This document shows positions 1 through 7,282 of a stretch of DNA of 15,432 nt, piece after piece. Position 1 is the first letter of the stretch; every line of letters begins with the position of its first letter. The position numbers and the translations under genes are program-made. This stretch comes from Lachnospiraceae bacterium UBA4364 (GTDB lineage: Bacteria > Bacillota > Clostridia > Lachnospirales > Lachnospiraceae), in assembly GCA_002393955.1 (NCBI GenBank), contig DGSK01000008.1:1-15432 (forward strand), in the 5' to 3' direction. The notes below the pieces were generated by a model. That model ran no database searches. It saw nothing but the letters and a program-made list of their open reading frames with translations, and was not told the origin of the DNA.

Positions 1-10
1 ACAACTTTAG

Positions 11-26
11 TGCGACAGCCCCTTTT
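11..26 (-). repeat. IS-terminus-like motif, copy 1
   Basis: TGCGACAGCCCC followed by TTTT lies at 11-26; read on the minus strand it is GGGGCTGTCGCA. The same 12-mer occurs at 7267-7278 in the same orientation. From memory, GGGGCTGTCGCA-like sequences are terminal inverted repeats of some Firmicutes insertion sequences; if so, the element body would lie to the left, outside the window. The 12-base match alone is not significant in a window this size. What supports it is the family resemblance and that both copies are intergenic. Confidence 0.35.
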
Positions 27-100
27 AATATTCATTTTCCGCTGCATTTAATGCAATGCATCTTTCTTTCGTATGAGGCTGCCGTATCTGCCTGTCTGCC

Positions 101-1126
101 TCATCCTATCTCACAGATCCAGCCTTCAGGTGCTTCCATGCGGCCCATCTGTATGCCGGTAAGAGTGTCATACAGCTTTTTGGTAACAGGTCCCATCTCT
201 TCCATTCCAGCCGGGAATTCGATCACGCCATCCTTGTATACTATCCTGCCTACAGGCGAGATAACTGCCGCAGTTCCGCAGAGTCCGCATTCAGCGAAAT
301 CCTTTACCTCATCAAACATTACTTCCCTATGCTCTACTTTGAAGCCGAGTATATGTTCTGCAACATACATGATGGAACGCCTTGTGATGGAAGGCAGTAT
401 GGAATCAGACTTAGGCGTTACGACAGTTCCGTCCTTTGTGACGAAAATGAAGTTTGCGCCGCCGGTTTCCTCTACCTTTGTACGGGTAGCGGCATCCAGA
501 TACATATTCTCCGCAAAGCCGTTTGCATGCGCTGTCACTATAGCATGGAGACTCATGGCATAGTTGAGACCTGCCTTTATGTGGCCTGTACCGTGAGGTG
601 CTGCCCTGTCAAAATCTGACACGGTAATAGTGATAGGCTTTGCGCCGCCTTTGAAATACGGTCCGACAGGTGTTGTAAAAATCCTGAACTGGTACTCATT
701 AGCCGGCTTTACACCGATCACCGGATTGGTTCCGAACATATAAGGCCTTATATAAAGTGTAGCCCCCGAGCCATAAGGGGGAACATAAGCTTCATTGGCC
801 TTTACCACTGCCTTTACCGCCTCAACGAATCTATCTTCAGGAAAAGCAGGCATCTCGAGCCTGAGTGCGGAATCAGTCATTCTCTTTGCATTAAGGTCAG
901 GCCTGAAACATACGATACGTCCATCCTCTGTAGTATATGCCTTTAAACCTTCAAAGCAGGTCTGTGCATACTGCAGAACGCCCGCACATTCGCTGAGAAC
1001 GACAGTATCATCTTCCGTAAGAGTGCCTTCGTCCCATGCTCCGTTCTTAAAATTAGAAACATAACGCTTATCGGTCTTCACATATCCAAATCCTATGGAG
1101 GCCCAGTCAATGTTTTTCTTTTCCAT
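101..1126 (-). CDS. ilvE: Branched-chain amino acid aminotransferase
   Basis: This PLP enzyme interconverts leucine, isoleucine and valine with their 2-oxo acids, using glutamate/2-oxoglutarate, in the cytoplasm. The 341-residue protein is full length for the larger, eukaryote-like class of this fold-type IV family. Visible landmarks are the Schiff-base lysine in GHIKAGLNYA (Lys184), EETGGANF (219-226), SILPSITRRS (242-251), and a C-terminal ECGLCGTAAVISPV segment (279-292). The last aligns with the mammalian BCAT region that carries a redox CxxC; here a C-G-L-C occurs slightly earlier. The start is fixed by AAGGAG at 1135-1140, 8 bases upstream. It stands alone on the minus strand and diverges from the diguanylate cyclase gene. 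The transcribed leader would be only about 40 nt, leaving no room for a T-box. No convincing terminator follows: a 6-bp stem (74-79/98-103) spans the stop codon but has an 18-nt loop and no U-tract. Confidence 0.95.
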   Translation of the reverse strand: MEKKNIDWASIGFGYVKTDKRYVSNFKNGAWDEGTLTEDDTVVLSECAGVLQYAQTCFEGLKAYTTEDGRIVCFRPDLNAKRMTDSALRLEMPAFPEDRFVEAVKAVVKANEAYVPPYGSGATLYIRPYMFGTNPVIGVKPANEYQFRIFTTPVGPYFKGGAKPITITVSDFDRAAPHGTGHIKAGLNYAMSLHAIVTAHANGFAENMYLDAATRTKVEETGGANFIFVTKDGTVVTPKSDSILPSITRRSIMYVAEHILGFKVEHREVMFDEVKDFAECGLCGTAAVISPVGRIVYKDGVIEFPAGMEEMGPVTKKLYDTLTGIQMGRMEAPEGWICEIG

Positions 1127-1172
1127 GATGTTTGCTCCTTTACTTTAATTAAAGTTTTTACTTCGATTACAA

Positions 1173-1201
1173 AGTGTATACCCGTCTTTTTTTCATGTCA
1201 A
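1173..1201 (-). promoter_or_regulatory. Sigma-70-type promoter candidate for ilvE
   Basis: On the minus strand, a consensus -35 TTGACA (1196-1201) is followed after exactly 17 bp by TACACT (1173-1178, 4 of 6 matches to TATAAT). Transcription would start about 40 nt before the ilvE ATG. TATACA lies two bases closer to the -35 and is an alternative -10 with a 15-bp spacer. Confidence 0.65.
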
Positions 1202-1242
1202 GACCGGCCCGTTATAACGCACATGCCCTCTCCTATCCGCTA

Positions 1243-1271
1243 TTGTTACACAGCCGCAATTATGCTATAAT
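1243..1271 (+). promoter_or_regulatory. Extended -10 promoter candidate for the diguanylate cyclase gene
   Basis: TTGTTA (1243-1248), a 17-bp spacer, and a perfect TATAAT (1266-1271) preceded by TGC, that is an extended -10 TGnTATAAT. The start would be near 1278, giving a leader of about 57 nt. The leader holds AAGGCGG (1318-1324) as the likely ribosome binding site, 10 bases before the ATG. It lies back to back with the ilvE promoter, with about 40 bp between the two -35 boxes. Confidence 0.7.
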
Positions 1272-1334
1272 GAACGGAATCGAGTCAGGAATCGGTCTTA
1301 AGCATAAAATCATTTCCAAGGCGGATAAAGCGTT

Positions 1335-2426
1335 ATGAAACAGATGTGGAATTCAGTGATAAGTTTTCTTTTTTCAGACGTCAGGAACGAAAAAGAAACC
1401 AAAGACCTTGCGGTACTGATAAGACTGAACTGCCTGCTCTTTGCCCTGTATTTCTTCATCACCGGACTTACGGTCGCATTTATGCAGCACTACACGCTGG
1501 GACTGTCAACGGCCGGTGCGGTAGGCCTGTGTGTGGGAGCCTTTATATTCACTTATGAAAACAGGACCTTTTCCGGTCTCATCCTGCTGAATACCGTACT
1601 GATTATTTTTCCCACCCTGCTGGCTCTTTTCACCGGCTATCAGTGCGGATTCCAGTACATAAGCTTTCTTAATATACTGCTTATCTACTTCAACAAGGCA
1701 AATAAACCTCTCTTAAAACGTATATATTCATTCGGACTTATAGCCCTTCTCCTGCTGCTCATAGAGTTATGCCCCGAGTTTCCACTGTTTATGACCCCCA
1801 AGGGTACAAACCTGATAATTCTCCAGATGTTAAACGTGCTTATAATCGGAGCCTGCATGCTGGTGACGTCCTACTGCTACAGCACAAAGTTCAACCAGGC
1901 AGAGGAAAAGCTGCGCAGGATAAATGAAAACCTCGAACGCATGGCTAACCTTGATACCCTCACCGGTCTCTCCAACAGAAGGCATATGAACGAATATCTT
2001 TCCGGTCAGGTTTTCGAATACAACCATACCGGAAAAGTCTTCACCATCGCCATCGGAGACATAGACTTCTTCAAAAAAGTAAACGACACCTACGGACACG
2101 ATACCGGAGACTATGTGCTTACTACCGTATCCGATATATTCAAAAAAGTAATGTCCGGCAAAGGACACGTGGCCAGATGGGGCGGCGAAGAATTCCTGTT
2201 TTCTTTTGAAAATATGAAATTAGAGCAGGCCTATGCGGAACTGGATAAGCTTCGGCAAATTGTCGAAGAAACACCCATGCAGTTTAAAGATTATGATTTC
2301 AAGGTGACCATGACCTACGGACTTGAAGAGTATAACCCCAGGCTCGGCATAGAAGCTACCATCAACCGCGCCGACAACAAGCTTTACGAAGGCAAGACCG
2401 GAGGACGCAACAGAGTTGTTATGTAA
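1335..2426 (+). CDS. Membrane-anchored diguanylate cyclase (GGDEF domain)
   Basis: Predicted to make cyclic di-GMP from two GTP at the inner face of the membrane. The 363-residue protein has an N-terminal membrane region with about six hydrophobic helices (roughly 28-50, 54-73, 77-98, 105-119, 127-145, 159-182). A short coiled linker (187-205) follows, then a GGDEF domain starting at the usual DTLTGLSNRR (207-216). The catalytic signature GGEEF (283-287) is intact, and GDIDFFKKVNDTYGHDTGD is the standard nucleotide/metal-binding stretch. The inhibitory I-site RxxD, expected just before the VARWGG lead-in, is absent: the positions read S-G-K-G. Feedback inhibition through that site is therefore unlikely. 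I do not recognise the membrane sensor as a named domain. The gene is on the plus strand, alone, and converges with folA with 11 bp between stop codons. Confidence 0.9.
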   Translation: MKQMWNSVISFLFSDVRNEKETKDLAVLIRLNCLLFALYFFITGLTVAFMQHYTLGLSTAGAVGLCVGAFIFTYENRTFSGLILLNTVLIIFPTLLALFTGYQCGFQYISFLNILLIYFNKANKPLLKRIYSFGLIALLLLLIELCPEFPLFMTPKGTNLIILQMLNVLIIGACMLVTSYCYSTKFNQAEEKLRRINENLERMANLDTLTGLSNRRHMNEYLSGQVFEYNHTGKVFTIAIGDIDFFKKVNDTYGHDTGDYVLTTVSDIFKKVMSGKGHVARWGGEEFLFSFENMKLEQAYAELDKLRQIVEETPMQFKDYDFKVTMTYGLEEYNPRLGIEATINRADNKLYEGKTGGRNRVVM

Positions 2427-2437
2427 TATCCCCCCGG

Positions 2438-2926
2438 TCACACCCTCTTATAGGTTACAAAGTTATATTCAATATCGAAATATGTCTGTTCTTCGCTCTC
2501 ACTGACTATCTTCCATTCGGGAGACCTGTCCAGATCCGAAAAAAAAGCATCCGCTTCATAGGAAGTGTCAATTTTAGTCACTATAGCTGTATCGCAGTAG
2601 GGAAGCATCTGCTCATAGATGCTTGCACCGCCTATGATATACACGTCATCAGTGCTGTATTCCTTAACACATTCAAGAAGTTCGTCAACGGAATGTACGA
2701 CCACCGCATCCTTGACCGTAAAAGACGCATTGTGCGAAAGTATGATATTGGTCCTGTTCTTAAGAGGTCTGCCTTCGGGGAAGGTCGCCAGCGTTTTACG
2801 GCCGAGCACCACCACCTTGCCGGTAGTCTCCTGCCGGAACATTTTATGGTCATTCGGAATGCTCACGAGCAGTTCACCCTTATTCCCTATAGCCCAGTTT
2901 TTATCTGCTGCCACAATTATCTTCAT
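2438..2926 (-). CDS. folA: Dihydrofolate reductase
   Basis: Reduces dihydrofolate to tetrahydrofolate with NADPH, regenerating the cofactor oxidised by thymidylate synthase. It has 162 residues, the normal size. Landmarks are WAIGNKG (11-17) of the Met20-type loop, the catalytic acid Asp26 in IPNDHKMF, LGRKT (41-45), the folate-binding Arg58 in LKNRTNIILS, and IIGGASIYEQ (97-106) for NADPH. The usual Pro-Trp before the IP segment is replaced by Leu-Val, a variation I associate with clostridial homologues. GGAG at 2935-2938, 8 bases upstream, supports the start. It is the last gene of the DAHP synthase-thyA-folA group, 61 bp after thyA. Its 3' end faces the cyclase gene with no visible terminator between them. 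Confidence 0.95.
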   Translation of the reverse strand: MKIIVAADKNWAIGNKGELLVSIPNDHKMFRQETTGKVVVLGRKTLATFPEGRPLKNRTNIILSHNASFTVKDAVVVHSVDELLECVKEYSTDDVYIIGGASIYEQMLPYCDTAIVTKIDTSYEADAFFSDLDRSPEWKIVSESEEQTYFDIEYNFVTYKRV

Positions 2927-2987
2927 ACTCTATACTCCATAATAAACTGTATAAAACCTGCTGACATAAGCCTGCTGCTCCGGCGCA

Positions 2988-3836
2988 TCATATCGCCACG
3001 GGGATATTCTCTATCTGCGGTTCGGTCTCATATCCGATGACTTTTACATCATCCCTCGTAAATTCATAGAAATCATGTATCTCGGGATTGAGCCAGAATT
3101 CCGGTGCCGGATGTGTAGGCCGTTCTATCAGTTCCTTTACAATATCCACATGCCTGTCATAGATATGGGCATCGGCTATCACATGCACCAGTTCTCCTAC
3201 CCTCATATCACATACCTGCGCCAGCATGTGTACCAGAACAGCATACTGTACCACATTCCAGTTATTTGCGGTGAGCACATCCTGGGAGCGCTGGTTAAGT
3301 ATCGCATTCAGCGTCAGCTTATCATCTCCCGGCTTCTGCGTCACATTAAATGTCATGCTGTAGGCACAGGGATAAAGATGCATTTCGCTAAGGTCGCTGT
3401 GGACATACATATTGGTCATTATCCGTCTGCTGAAGGGGTTGTTCTTAAGGTCATAGATCACCCTGTCGGTCTGATCCATCATGCCTTCTTTATATTTATG
3501 CTTTACCCCCATCTGATAGCCGTAGGCTTTTCCGATGGAGCCATTTTCATCAGCCCATGAATCCCATATATGGCTGTGCAGATCTTTGATATTATTTGAT
3601 TTCTGCTGCCATATCCAGAGCATTTCCTCCGTGGCGGATTTTAATGCAGTACGCCGCTGTGTAATGATCGGAAATTCCTTTGAAAGGTCGTACCTGTTTA
3701 TTACACCGAATTTCTTAATGGTATACGCCGGTGCCCCGTCTTCCCAATGAGGTCTTACCTTTTCCCCCTCCGTGCTGGTTCCGTTCTCCAGAATATCCCT
3801 GCACATATTTATAAATGTGGTATCTGCCATACTCAT
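2988..3836 (-). CDS. thyA: Thymidylate synthase
   Basis: Methylates dUMP to dTMP using methylenetetrahydrofolate, which is oxidised to dihydrofolate and returned by the downstream folA product. The 282-residue protein has the nucleophilic cysteine in LYPCAYSMTFNV (Cys157), phosphate-binding ITQRRTALKS (58-67), QRSQD (182-186), the DAHIY motif (222-226) and the typical PVAI C-terminus. Where most family members read LGxPFN after RSxD, this one reads LTANNWN; the dUMP-contacting Asn is kept, so it should be active. The start at 3836 lies 13 bases from AGGAGG (3850-3855), a long spacing; an in-frame ATG at 3830 would be further still. It follows the DAHP synthase gene by 41 bp, which suggests co-transcription. 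Confidence 0.96.
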   Translation of the reverse strand: MSMADTTFINMCRDILENGTSTEGEKVRPHWEDGAPAYTIKKFGVINRYDLSKEFPIITQRRTALKSATEEMLWIWQQKSNNIKDLHSHIWDSWADENGSIGKAYGYQMGVKHKYKEGMMDQTDRVIYDLKNNPFSRRIMTNMYVHSDLSEMHLYPCAYSMTFNVTQKPGDDKLTLNAILNQRSQDVLTANNWNVVQYAVLVHMLAQVCDMRVGELVHVIADAHIYDRHVDIVKELIERPTHPAPEFWLNPEIHDFYEFTRDDVKVIGYETEPQIENIPVAI

Positions 3837-3877
3837 AATTATTATGCTACCTCCTCATCTTCAATGCTGGTCGGCCA

Positions 3878-4906
3878 TTATACGGACTCCGCTATGCTGT
3901 AGATAAGTTTTTCCGAATCCGCCCATCCAAGGCAGGGGTCGGTTATGGACTTCCCGTAAATCCCCTCTCCTATCTTCTGGGAGCCTTCTTTTATATAGCT
4001 CTCTATCATAAGGCCTTTTACAAGGCTCCTGATATCGGGATTGATCTTCCTTGAATGGAGGACCTCGCTTACTATCCTCGGCTGCTCCTCAAAACGCTTG
4101 CCGGAATTTGAGTGGTTGGTATCTATTACGCAGGCAGGATTGATGACATCAGCCTGATCATATAACTCCCTTAGAAGCGAAAGGTCTTCATAATGGTAGT
4201 TCGGAAGAGATCTTCCATGCTTGTTTACGGCACCGCGAAGTATAGTGTGGGCATAGGGGTTTCCGCTGGTCTTAACTTCCCATCCCCTGTAGATGAACGA
4301 ATGAGGGTGCTGGGCTGCATGTATGGAATTCAGCATTACAGACAGATGACCGCTGGTAGGATTCTTCATCCCCGCAGGTACGTCAAAGCCGCTGGCAGCA
4401 AGCCTGTGCTGCTGATCCTCAACCGACCTTGCGCCTATCGCCACATAGGAAAGGATATCCGAAACATATCTCCAGTTTTCCGGATAAAGCATCTCATCCG
4501 CACTGGTAAGATGCGATTCACGCATTACCCTGATATGCATCTGTCTCATGGCGATAAGCCCTTTCAGAAAGTCAGGAGCTTCCGTAGGATCAGGCTGTGA
4601 CGAAATCCCTTTATAGCCGTCGCCCGTTGTCCTTGGTTTATTTGTATATACCCGGGGAACAAGTATCAGCCTGTCCTTAACCTTTTCATTTACCTCAGCC
4701 AGCCTGTTGGTATAATCAACCACAGCTTCCTCATTATCGGCAGAGCAGGGTCCTATTATCACCAGAAACTTGTCGCTCTTTCCCGCGATCACATCACAGA
4801 TTTCCTTATCCCTTTTCTTCTTTAACTCCTGCAGGTCCGTCGGAACGGGATACTGCTCCCTTATCTCCGTAGGTGTGGGAAGTTTTCTTACAAAATCAAA
4901 GCTCAT
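3878..4906 (-). CDS. 3-deoxy-7-phosphoheptulonate (DAHP) synthase, class I
   Basis: Condenses phosphoenolpyruvate and erythrose 4-phosphate, the committed first step of chorismate and aromatic amino acid synthesis. Using the start at 4906 it has 342 residues, the size of the enterobacterial AroF/AroG/AroH type. Landmarks are the metal-binding cysteine in IIGPCS (Cys54), KPRTT (90-94), GARSVEDQQHR, the PEP-binding GMKNPTSG (Lys180), His265 in DTNHSNSGK, Glu302 in MIESYIKEGSQ and Asp323 in SITDPCLGW. Which aromatic amino acid inhibits it cannot be told from sequence, so I give no symbol. There are two candidate starts: ATG at 4912 lies only 3 bases from AGGAG (4916-4920), while ATG at 4906 lies 9 bases away and is preferred. 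It heads the group followed by thyA and folA, an unusual partnership for an aromatic pathway gene. Confidence 0.94.
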   Translation of the reverse strand: MSFDFVRKLPTPTEIREQYPVPTDLQELKKKRDKEICDVIAGKSDKFLVIIGPCSADNEEAVVDYTNRLAEVNEKVKDRLILVPRVYTNKPRTTGDGYKGISSQPDPTEAPDFLKGLIAMRQMHIRVMRESHLTSADEMLYPENWRYVSDILSYVAIGARSVEDQQHRLAASGFDVPAGMKNPTSGHLSVMLNSIHAAQHPHSFIYRGWEVKTSGNPYAHTILRGAVNKHGRSLPNYHYEDLSLLRELYDQADVINPACVIDTNHSNSGKRFEEQPRIVSEVLHSRKINPDIRSLVKGLMIESYIKEGSQKIGEGIYGKSITDPCLGWADSEKLIYSIAESV

Positions 4907-5055
4907 CGGCATTTACTCCTGTATTCTTAATTTAGCACAAACCGCCAGCAAAGGCTTTTTCTTAAAGTCATCAGTTAATCATAACATATCTGTCAAACTT
5001 TCACTTTAGCTGTCAGACACGTTTTTTATAAGTATTTTTAGTAACGGTAAACTTT
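4907..5055 (-). promoter_or_regulatory. Intergenic leader with weak extended -10 promoter before the DAHP synthase gene
   Basis: On the minus strand TGT-TATGAT forms an extended -10 (TATGAT 4978-4983, TG at 4985-4986) with no good -35 at 16-18 bp. A TTGACA (4991-4996) lies only 7 bp upstream of the -10, too close to act as its -35. Downstream a 14-codon reading frame (4971 down to 4927) contains Trp and Phe but has no ribosome binding site. AGGAG is at 4916-4920. I see no strong terminator for lgt in this gap, so read-through from ychF-lgt into the DAHP synthase gene is possible. Confidence 0.4.
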
Positions 5056-5925
5056 TTATTTTTCTTTTAGCGCCTTTATCCGTATAAATGCGATAAGGAC
5101 CGCCGATACGATAAACAGCAGCAGCCCAAGGCACTGGGATACCGCAATATCCGTACCGGCGAATTTCAGCTGGTCAGTCCTGATCCCTTCTATTATGAAG
5201 CGGATGATGCCATAGCCTCCAAAATACCAGCATACACATTCGCCGTCCACTTTCTTCTTTTTCCGGAAGATTATGATAAGCGCCAGAAGCACCAGATTTG
5301 ATAAACTCTCGTAAAGAAAGGTGGGATGCACCTGTATATAATTGGTACCCTCTGCGATATGCGCCGCCAAGTCCGCATTTATATCCCTGTCCCTGACGGC
5401 ATCTATCGGGAGGCGCATTGCCAGCAGTCCGTCCGAGTAACCGCCAAAGACTTCACGGTTGGTAAAATTCCCCCAGCGTCCCACGATCTGGCCCACAAGA
5501 GCGCCCAGTACCGCAATATCCGCAAAAGACCGGAAGTTCTTCTTTTTTATCCGGCACCATATGCAGGCGGTAAGCGTTCCCGCTATCACCCCGCCGTATA
5601 TAGCAAGGCCTCCGCCCCTGATATTCAGTATGCTGAGCAGGTTATCCTTATAATAATCCCATGAGAATATAACATAGTACAGACGTGCTCCGATGAGACC
5701 GAATATCAGTATCCACAGACCCGCATCATAGATATCATCGGGATTTCCCCCATCTTTTTTGCTTATATAACTCATAAGGGCAAATGCACACACTACCCCC
5801 AGGCCTATGATCACTCCGTACAGGGCAATGGTTATGCCAAATATCTGAAATGACTTAGGCACATTTTCCAGATAGATCCCAAGATTCGGAAACGCTATGT
5901 CTGTCTCATCCATCCAATCAGGCAT
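5056..5925 (-). CDS. lgt: Prolipoprotein diacylglyceryl transferase
   Basis: Transfers diacylglycerol from phosphatidylglycerol to the lipobox cysteine of prolipoproteins, the first step of lipoprotein maturation, within the cytoplasmic membrane. The 289-residue protein has about seven hydrophobic segments. Family signatures are visible: GGGLAIYGGVIAG (104-116), the Lgt signature GRWGNFTNREVFGG (149-162) with its essential Arg-Gly-Asn, HPTFLYE (200-206), and RFIIEGIRTD (242-251) with the conserved Glu and Arg. The signature has Thr where Ile or Leu is usual after NF. AGGGG lies 6 bases before the ATG, just after the ychF stop. The 10-bp gap implies co-transcription with ychF. Confidence 0.96.
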   Translation of the reverse strand: MPDWMDETDIAFPNLGIYLENVPKSFQIFGITIALYGVIIGLGVVCAFALMSYISKKDGGNPDDIYDAGLWILIFGLIGARLYYVIFSWDYYKDNLLSILNIRGGGLAIYGGVIAGTLTACIWCRIKKKNFRSFADIAVLGALVGQIVGRWGNFTNREVFGGYSDGLLAMRLPIDAVRDRDINADLAAHIAEGTNYIQVHPTFLYESLSNLVLLALIIIFRKKKKVDGECVCWYFGGYGIIRFIIEGIRTDQLKFAGTDIAVSQCLGLLLFIVSAVLIAFIRIKALKEK

Positions 5926-5935
5926 ACCCTACCCC

Positions 5936-7036
5936 TTATACGTTGAATCTGAACAGTATCACATCGCCGTCCTGAACTACATAATCCTTACCCTCAAGCC
6001 CGACAACGCCCTTTTCCTTGGCTGCTGCTATAGAACCCAGGGTGATAAGGTCGTCATACTTGACGACTTCCGCCCTGATAAAGCCTCTCTCAAAGTCTGT
6101 ATGGATCTTGCCTGCTGCCTGAGGTGCCTTTGTGCCTTCCTTTATGGTCCATGCACGGCACTCATCTTCACCTGCCGTCAGGAAGCTGATCAGTCCCAGC
6201 AGACTGTAGCTGGCCGCTATAAGCTTATCAAGGCCTGAGGACTCGACTCCGAGGTCTGCAAGAAAATCCTTCTTTTCATCATCCGAAAGTTCGGAGAGTT
6301 CCTCCTCAAGCTTTGCGGAGATCACAAATACTGCGTTTCCTTCAGCCTTTGCCAGTTCCCTTACTTTAGCTACATATCCATTCCCTGCGCCGTCATCAGC
6401 CAGGTCATCCTCTGCCACATTTGCAGCATATATAGTCTTTTTGGCAGTCAAAAGATTATACTCCGCAAACGCCTTCTGAAGTTCCTCATCATCGGGCACC
6501 TCAAAAGTTCCTGCCATATTTCCTTCGTCCAAATGGGCCTTTAGCTTTTCAAGCATATCCACTTCCTTTTGAAGGGACTTGTCCATCTTGGCCTGCTTTG
6601 CCACCTTGGCATACCTTCTCTCAAGTATCTCCATATCCGAAAGCGCAAGTTCCATGTTGATTGTCTCGATATCTCTTACCGGGTCCACCGAGCCTTCCAC
6701 GTGGATGACATTGGCATCCTCAAAACACCTTACGACATGAACTATGGCGTCCACTTCCCTGATATTTGCAAGGAACTGGTTTCCCAGACCTTCGCCCTTG
6801 GATGCGCCCTTAACAAGACCGGCGATGTCAACAAACTCTATCACAGCATGGGTTACCTTCTTTGTATTGTAAAGTTCTCCCAGCTTTTCTATCCTCTCAT
6901 CCGGTACCGGAACAACCCCCACATTAGGGTCAATGGTACAAAAAGGAAAGTTTGCCGCCTGCGCCCCTGCCTTTGTAAGCGAATTAAATAATGTGGATTT
7001 TCCTACATTCGGTAATCCGACGATTCCTAGTTTCAT
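5936..7036 (-). CDS. ychF: Ribosome-associated ATPase YchF (Obg/OLA1 family)
   Basis: P-loop protein of the TRAFAC/Obg group that binds ribosomes and prefers ATP over GTP in characterised members. The 366 residues match the family length. Motifs in order: G1 GLPNVGKS (7-14), the switch-I region FCTIDPNVGVVPVPD (32-46), G3 DIAGLVKGAS (70-79), and NVAED (206-210) in place of the GTP-specific NKxD, the known reason for ATP preference. A helical insertion lies around 135-190 and a C-terminal TGS domain at about 280-366. AGGAGG (7048-7053) lies 11 bases from the ATG, immediately after a 9-bp hairpin in the leader. First gene of the minus-strand housekeeping run; lgt follows after 10 bp. Confidence 0.97.
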   Translation of the reverse strand: MKLGIVGLPNVGKSTLFNSLTKAGAQAANFPFCTIDPNVGVVPVPDERIEKLGELYNTKKVTHAVIEFVDIAGLVKGASKGEGLGNQFLANIREVDAIVHVVRCFEDANVIHVEGSVDPVRDIETINMELALSDMEILERRYAKVAKQAKMDKSLQKEVDMLEKLKAHLDEGNMAGTFEVPDDEELQKAFAEYNLLTAKKTIYAANVAEDDLADDGAGNGYVAKVRELAKAEGNAVFVISAKLEEELSELSDDEKKDFLADLGVESSGLDKLIAASYSLLGLISFLTAGEDECRAWTIKEGTKAPQAAGKIHTDFERGFIRAEVVKYDDLITLGSIAAAKEKGVVGLEGKDYVVQDGDVILFRFNV

Positions 7037-7054
7037 ATATTTTTTAACCTCCTG

Positions 7055-7089
7055 AAACCCTTATTTTATAAGGGTTTGCAAGACCCTTA
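7055..7089 (-). promoter_or_regulatory. Alternative hairpins in the ychF 5' leader
   Basis: Three complementary segments lie just upstream of the ychF Shine-Dalgarno. In mRNA order they are A (7089-7083, TAAGGGT), B (7077-7069, AAACCCTTA) and C (7063-7055, TAAGGGTTT). B pairs perfectly with C (9 bp, 5-nt loop), ending one base from the AGGAGG-containing stretch. B can instead pair with A (7 bp, 7-nt loop). The two pairings exclude each other. Read on the plus strand, the A/B stem is followed by CTTTTTT and resembles a terminator, but no plus-strand gene lies upstream. A regulatory role is an inference; it could also be a recombination or insertion target site. Confidence 0.45.
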
Positions 7090-7202
7090 CTTTTTTAGGT
7101 GCTACAATTAGCGCTGCACTTATCGGATTCCGATTCCTCAAAAAAGCATGATTTTTGCGTTTTTCGAGCCAAAAATCGGTTATATATCACCTAAACTTGA
7201 AA

Positions 7203-7231
7203 AGTATACTATAAAAACGGGTAAAAATCAA
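7203..7231 (-). promoter_or_regulatory. Sigma-70-type promoter candidate upstream of ychF
   Basis: Minus-strand TTGATT (7226-7231), a 17-bp spacer and TATACT (7203-7208), close to consensus in both boxes. Transcription would begin near 7196, giving ychF a leader of about 160 nt that includes the alternative hairpins. It sits just inside the IS-terminus-like motif at 7267, so it might have been brought by, or belong to, a mobile-element end. Confidence 0.55.
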
Positions 7232-7266
7232 TCCAAAATACAGAAAAAGTGCAATTCACTAATTAA

Positions 7267-7282
7267 TGCGACAGCCCCCTTT
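7267..7282 (-). repeat. IS-terminus-like motif, copy 2
   Basis: Second copy of TGCGACAGCCCC (7267-7278), here followed by CTTT; on the minus strand it reads GGGGCTGTCGCA. The matching opposite-orientation terminus is not found between here and ychF. If this is an IS end, only one terminus and perhaps about 200 bp survive. No transposase coding is visible. Confidence 0.35.

Noticed and set aside
40..60. TGCATT/AATGCA inverted repeat left of ilvE
   Set aside because: Short AT-rich stem; no run of U strong enough to call a terminator on either strand.
74..103. Possible terminator after ilvE (stem 74-79 with 98-103)
   Set aside because: Only 6 bp with an 18-nt loop, includes the stop codon, and no U-tract follows on the minus strand.
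1127..1334. T-box or riboswitch between ilvE and the cyclase gene
   Set aside because: Both predicted leaders are short (about 40 and 57 nt) and show no conserved T-box or c-di-GMP riboswitch features.
4930..4965. Hairpin-like GCC/GGC segment with T-run in the gap before the DAHP synthase gene
   Set aside because: Stem is only about 3 bp, too weak for a terminator or attenuator.
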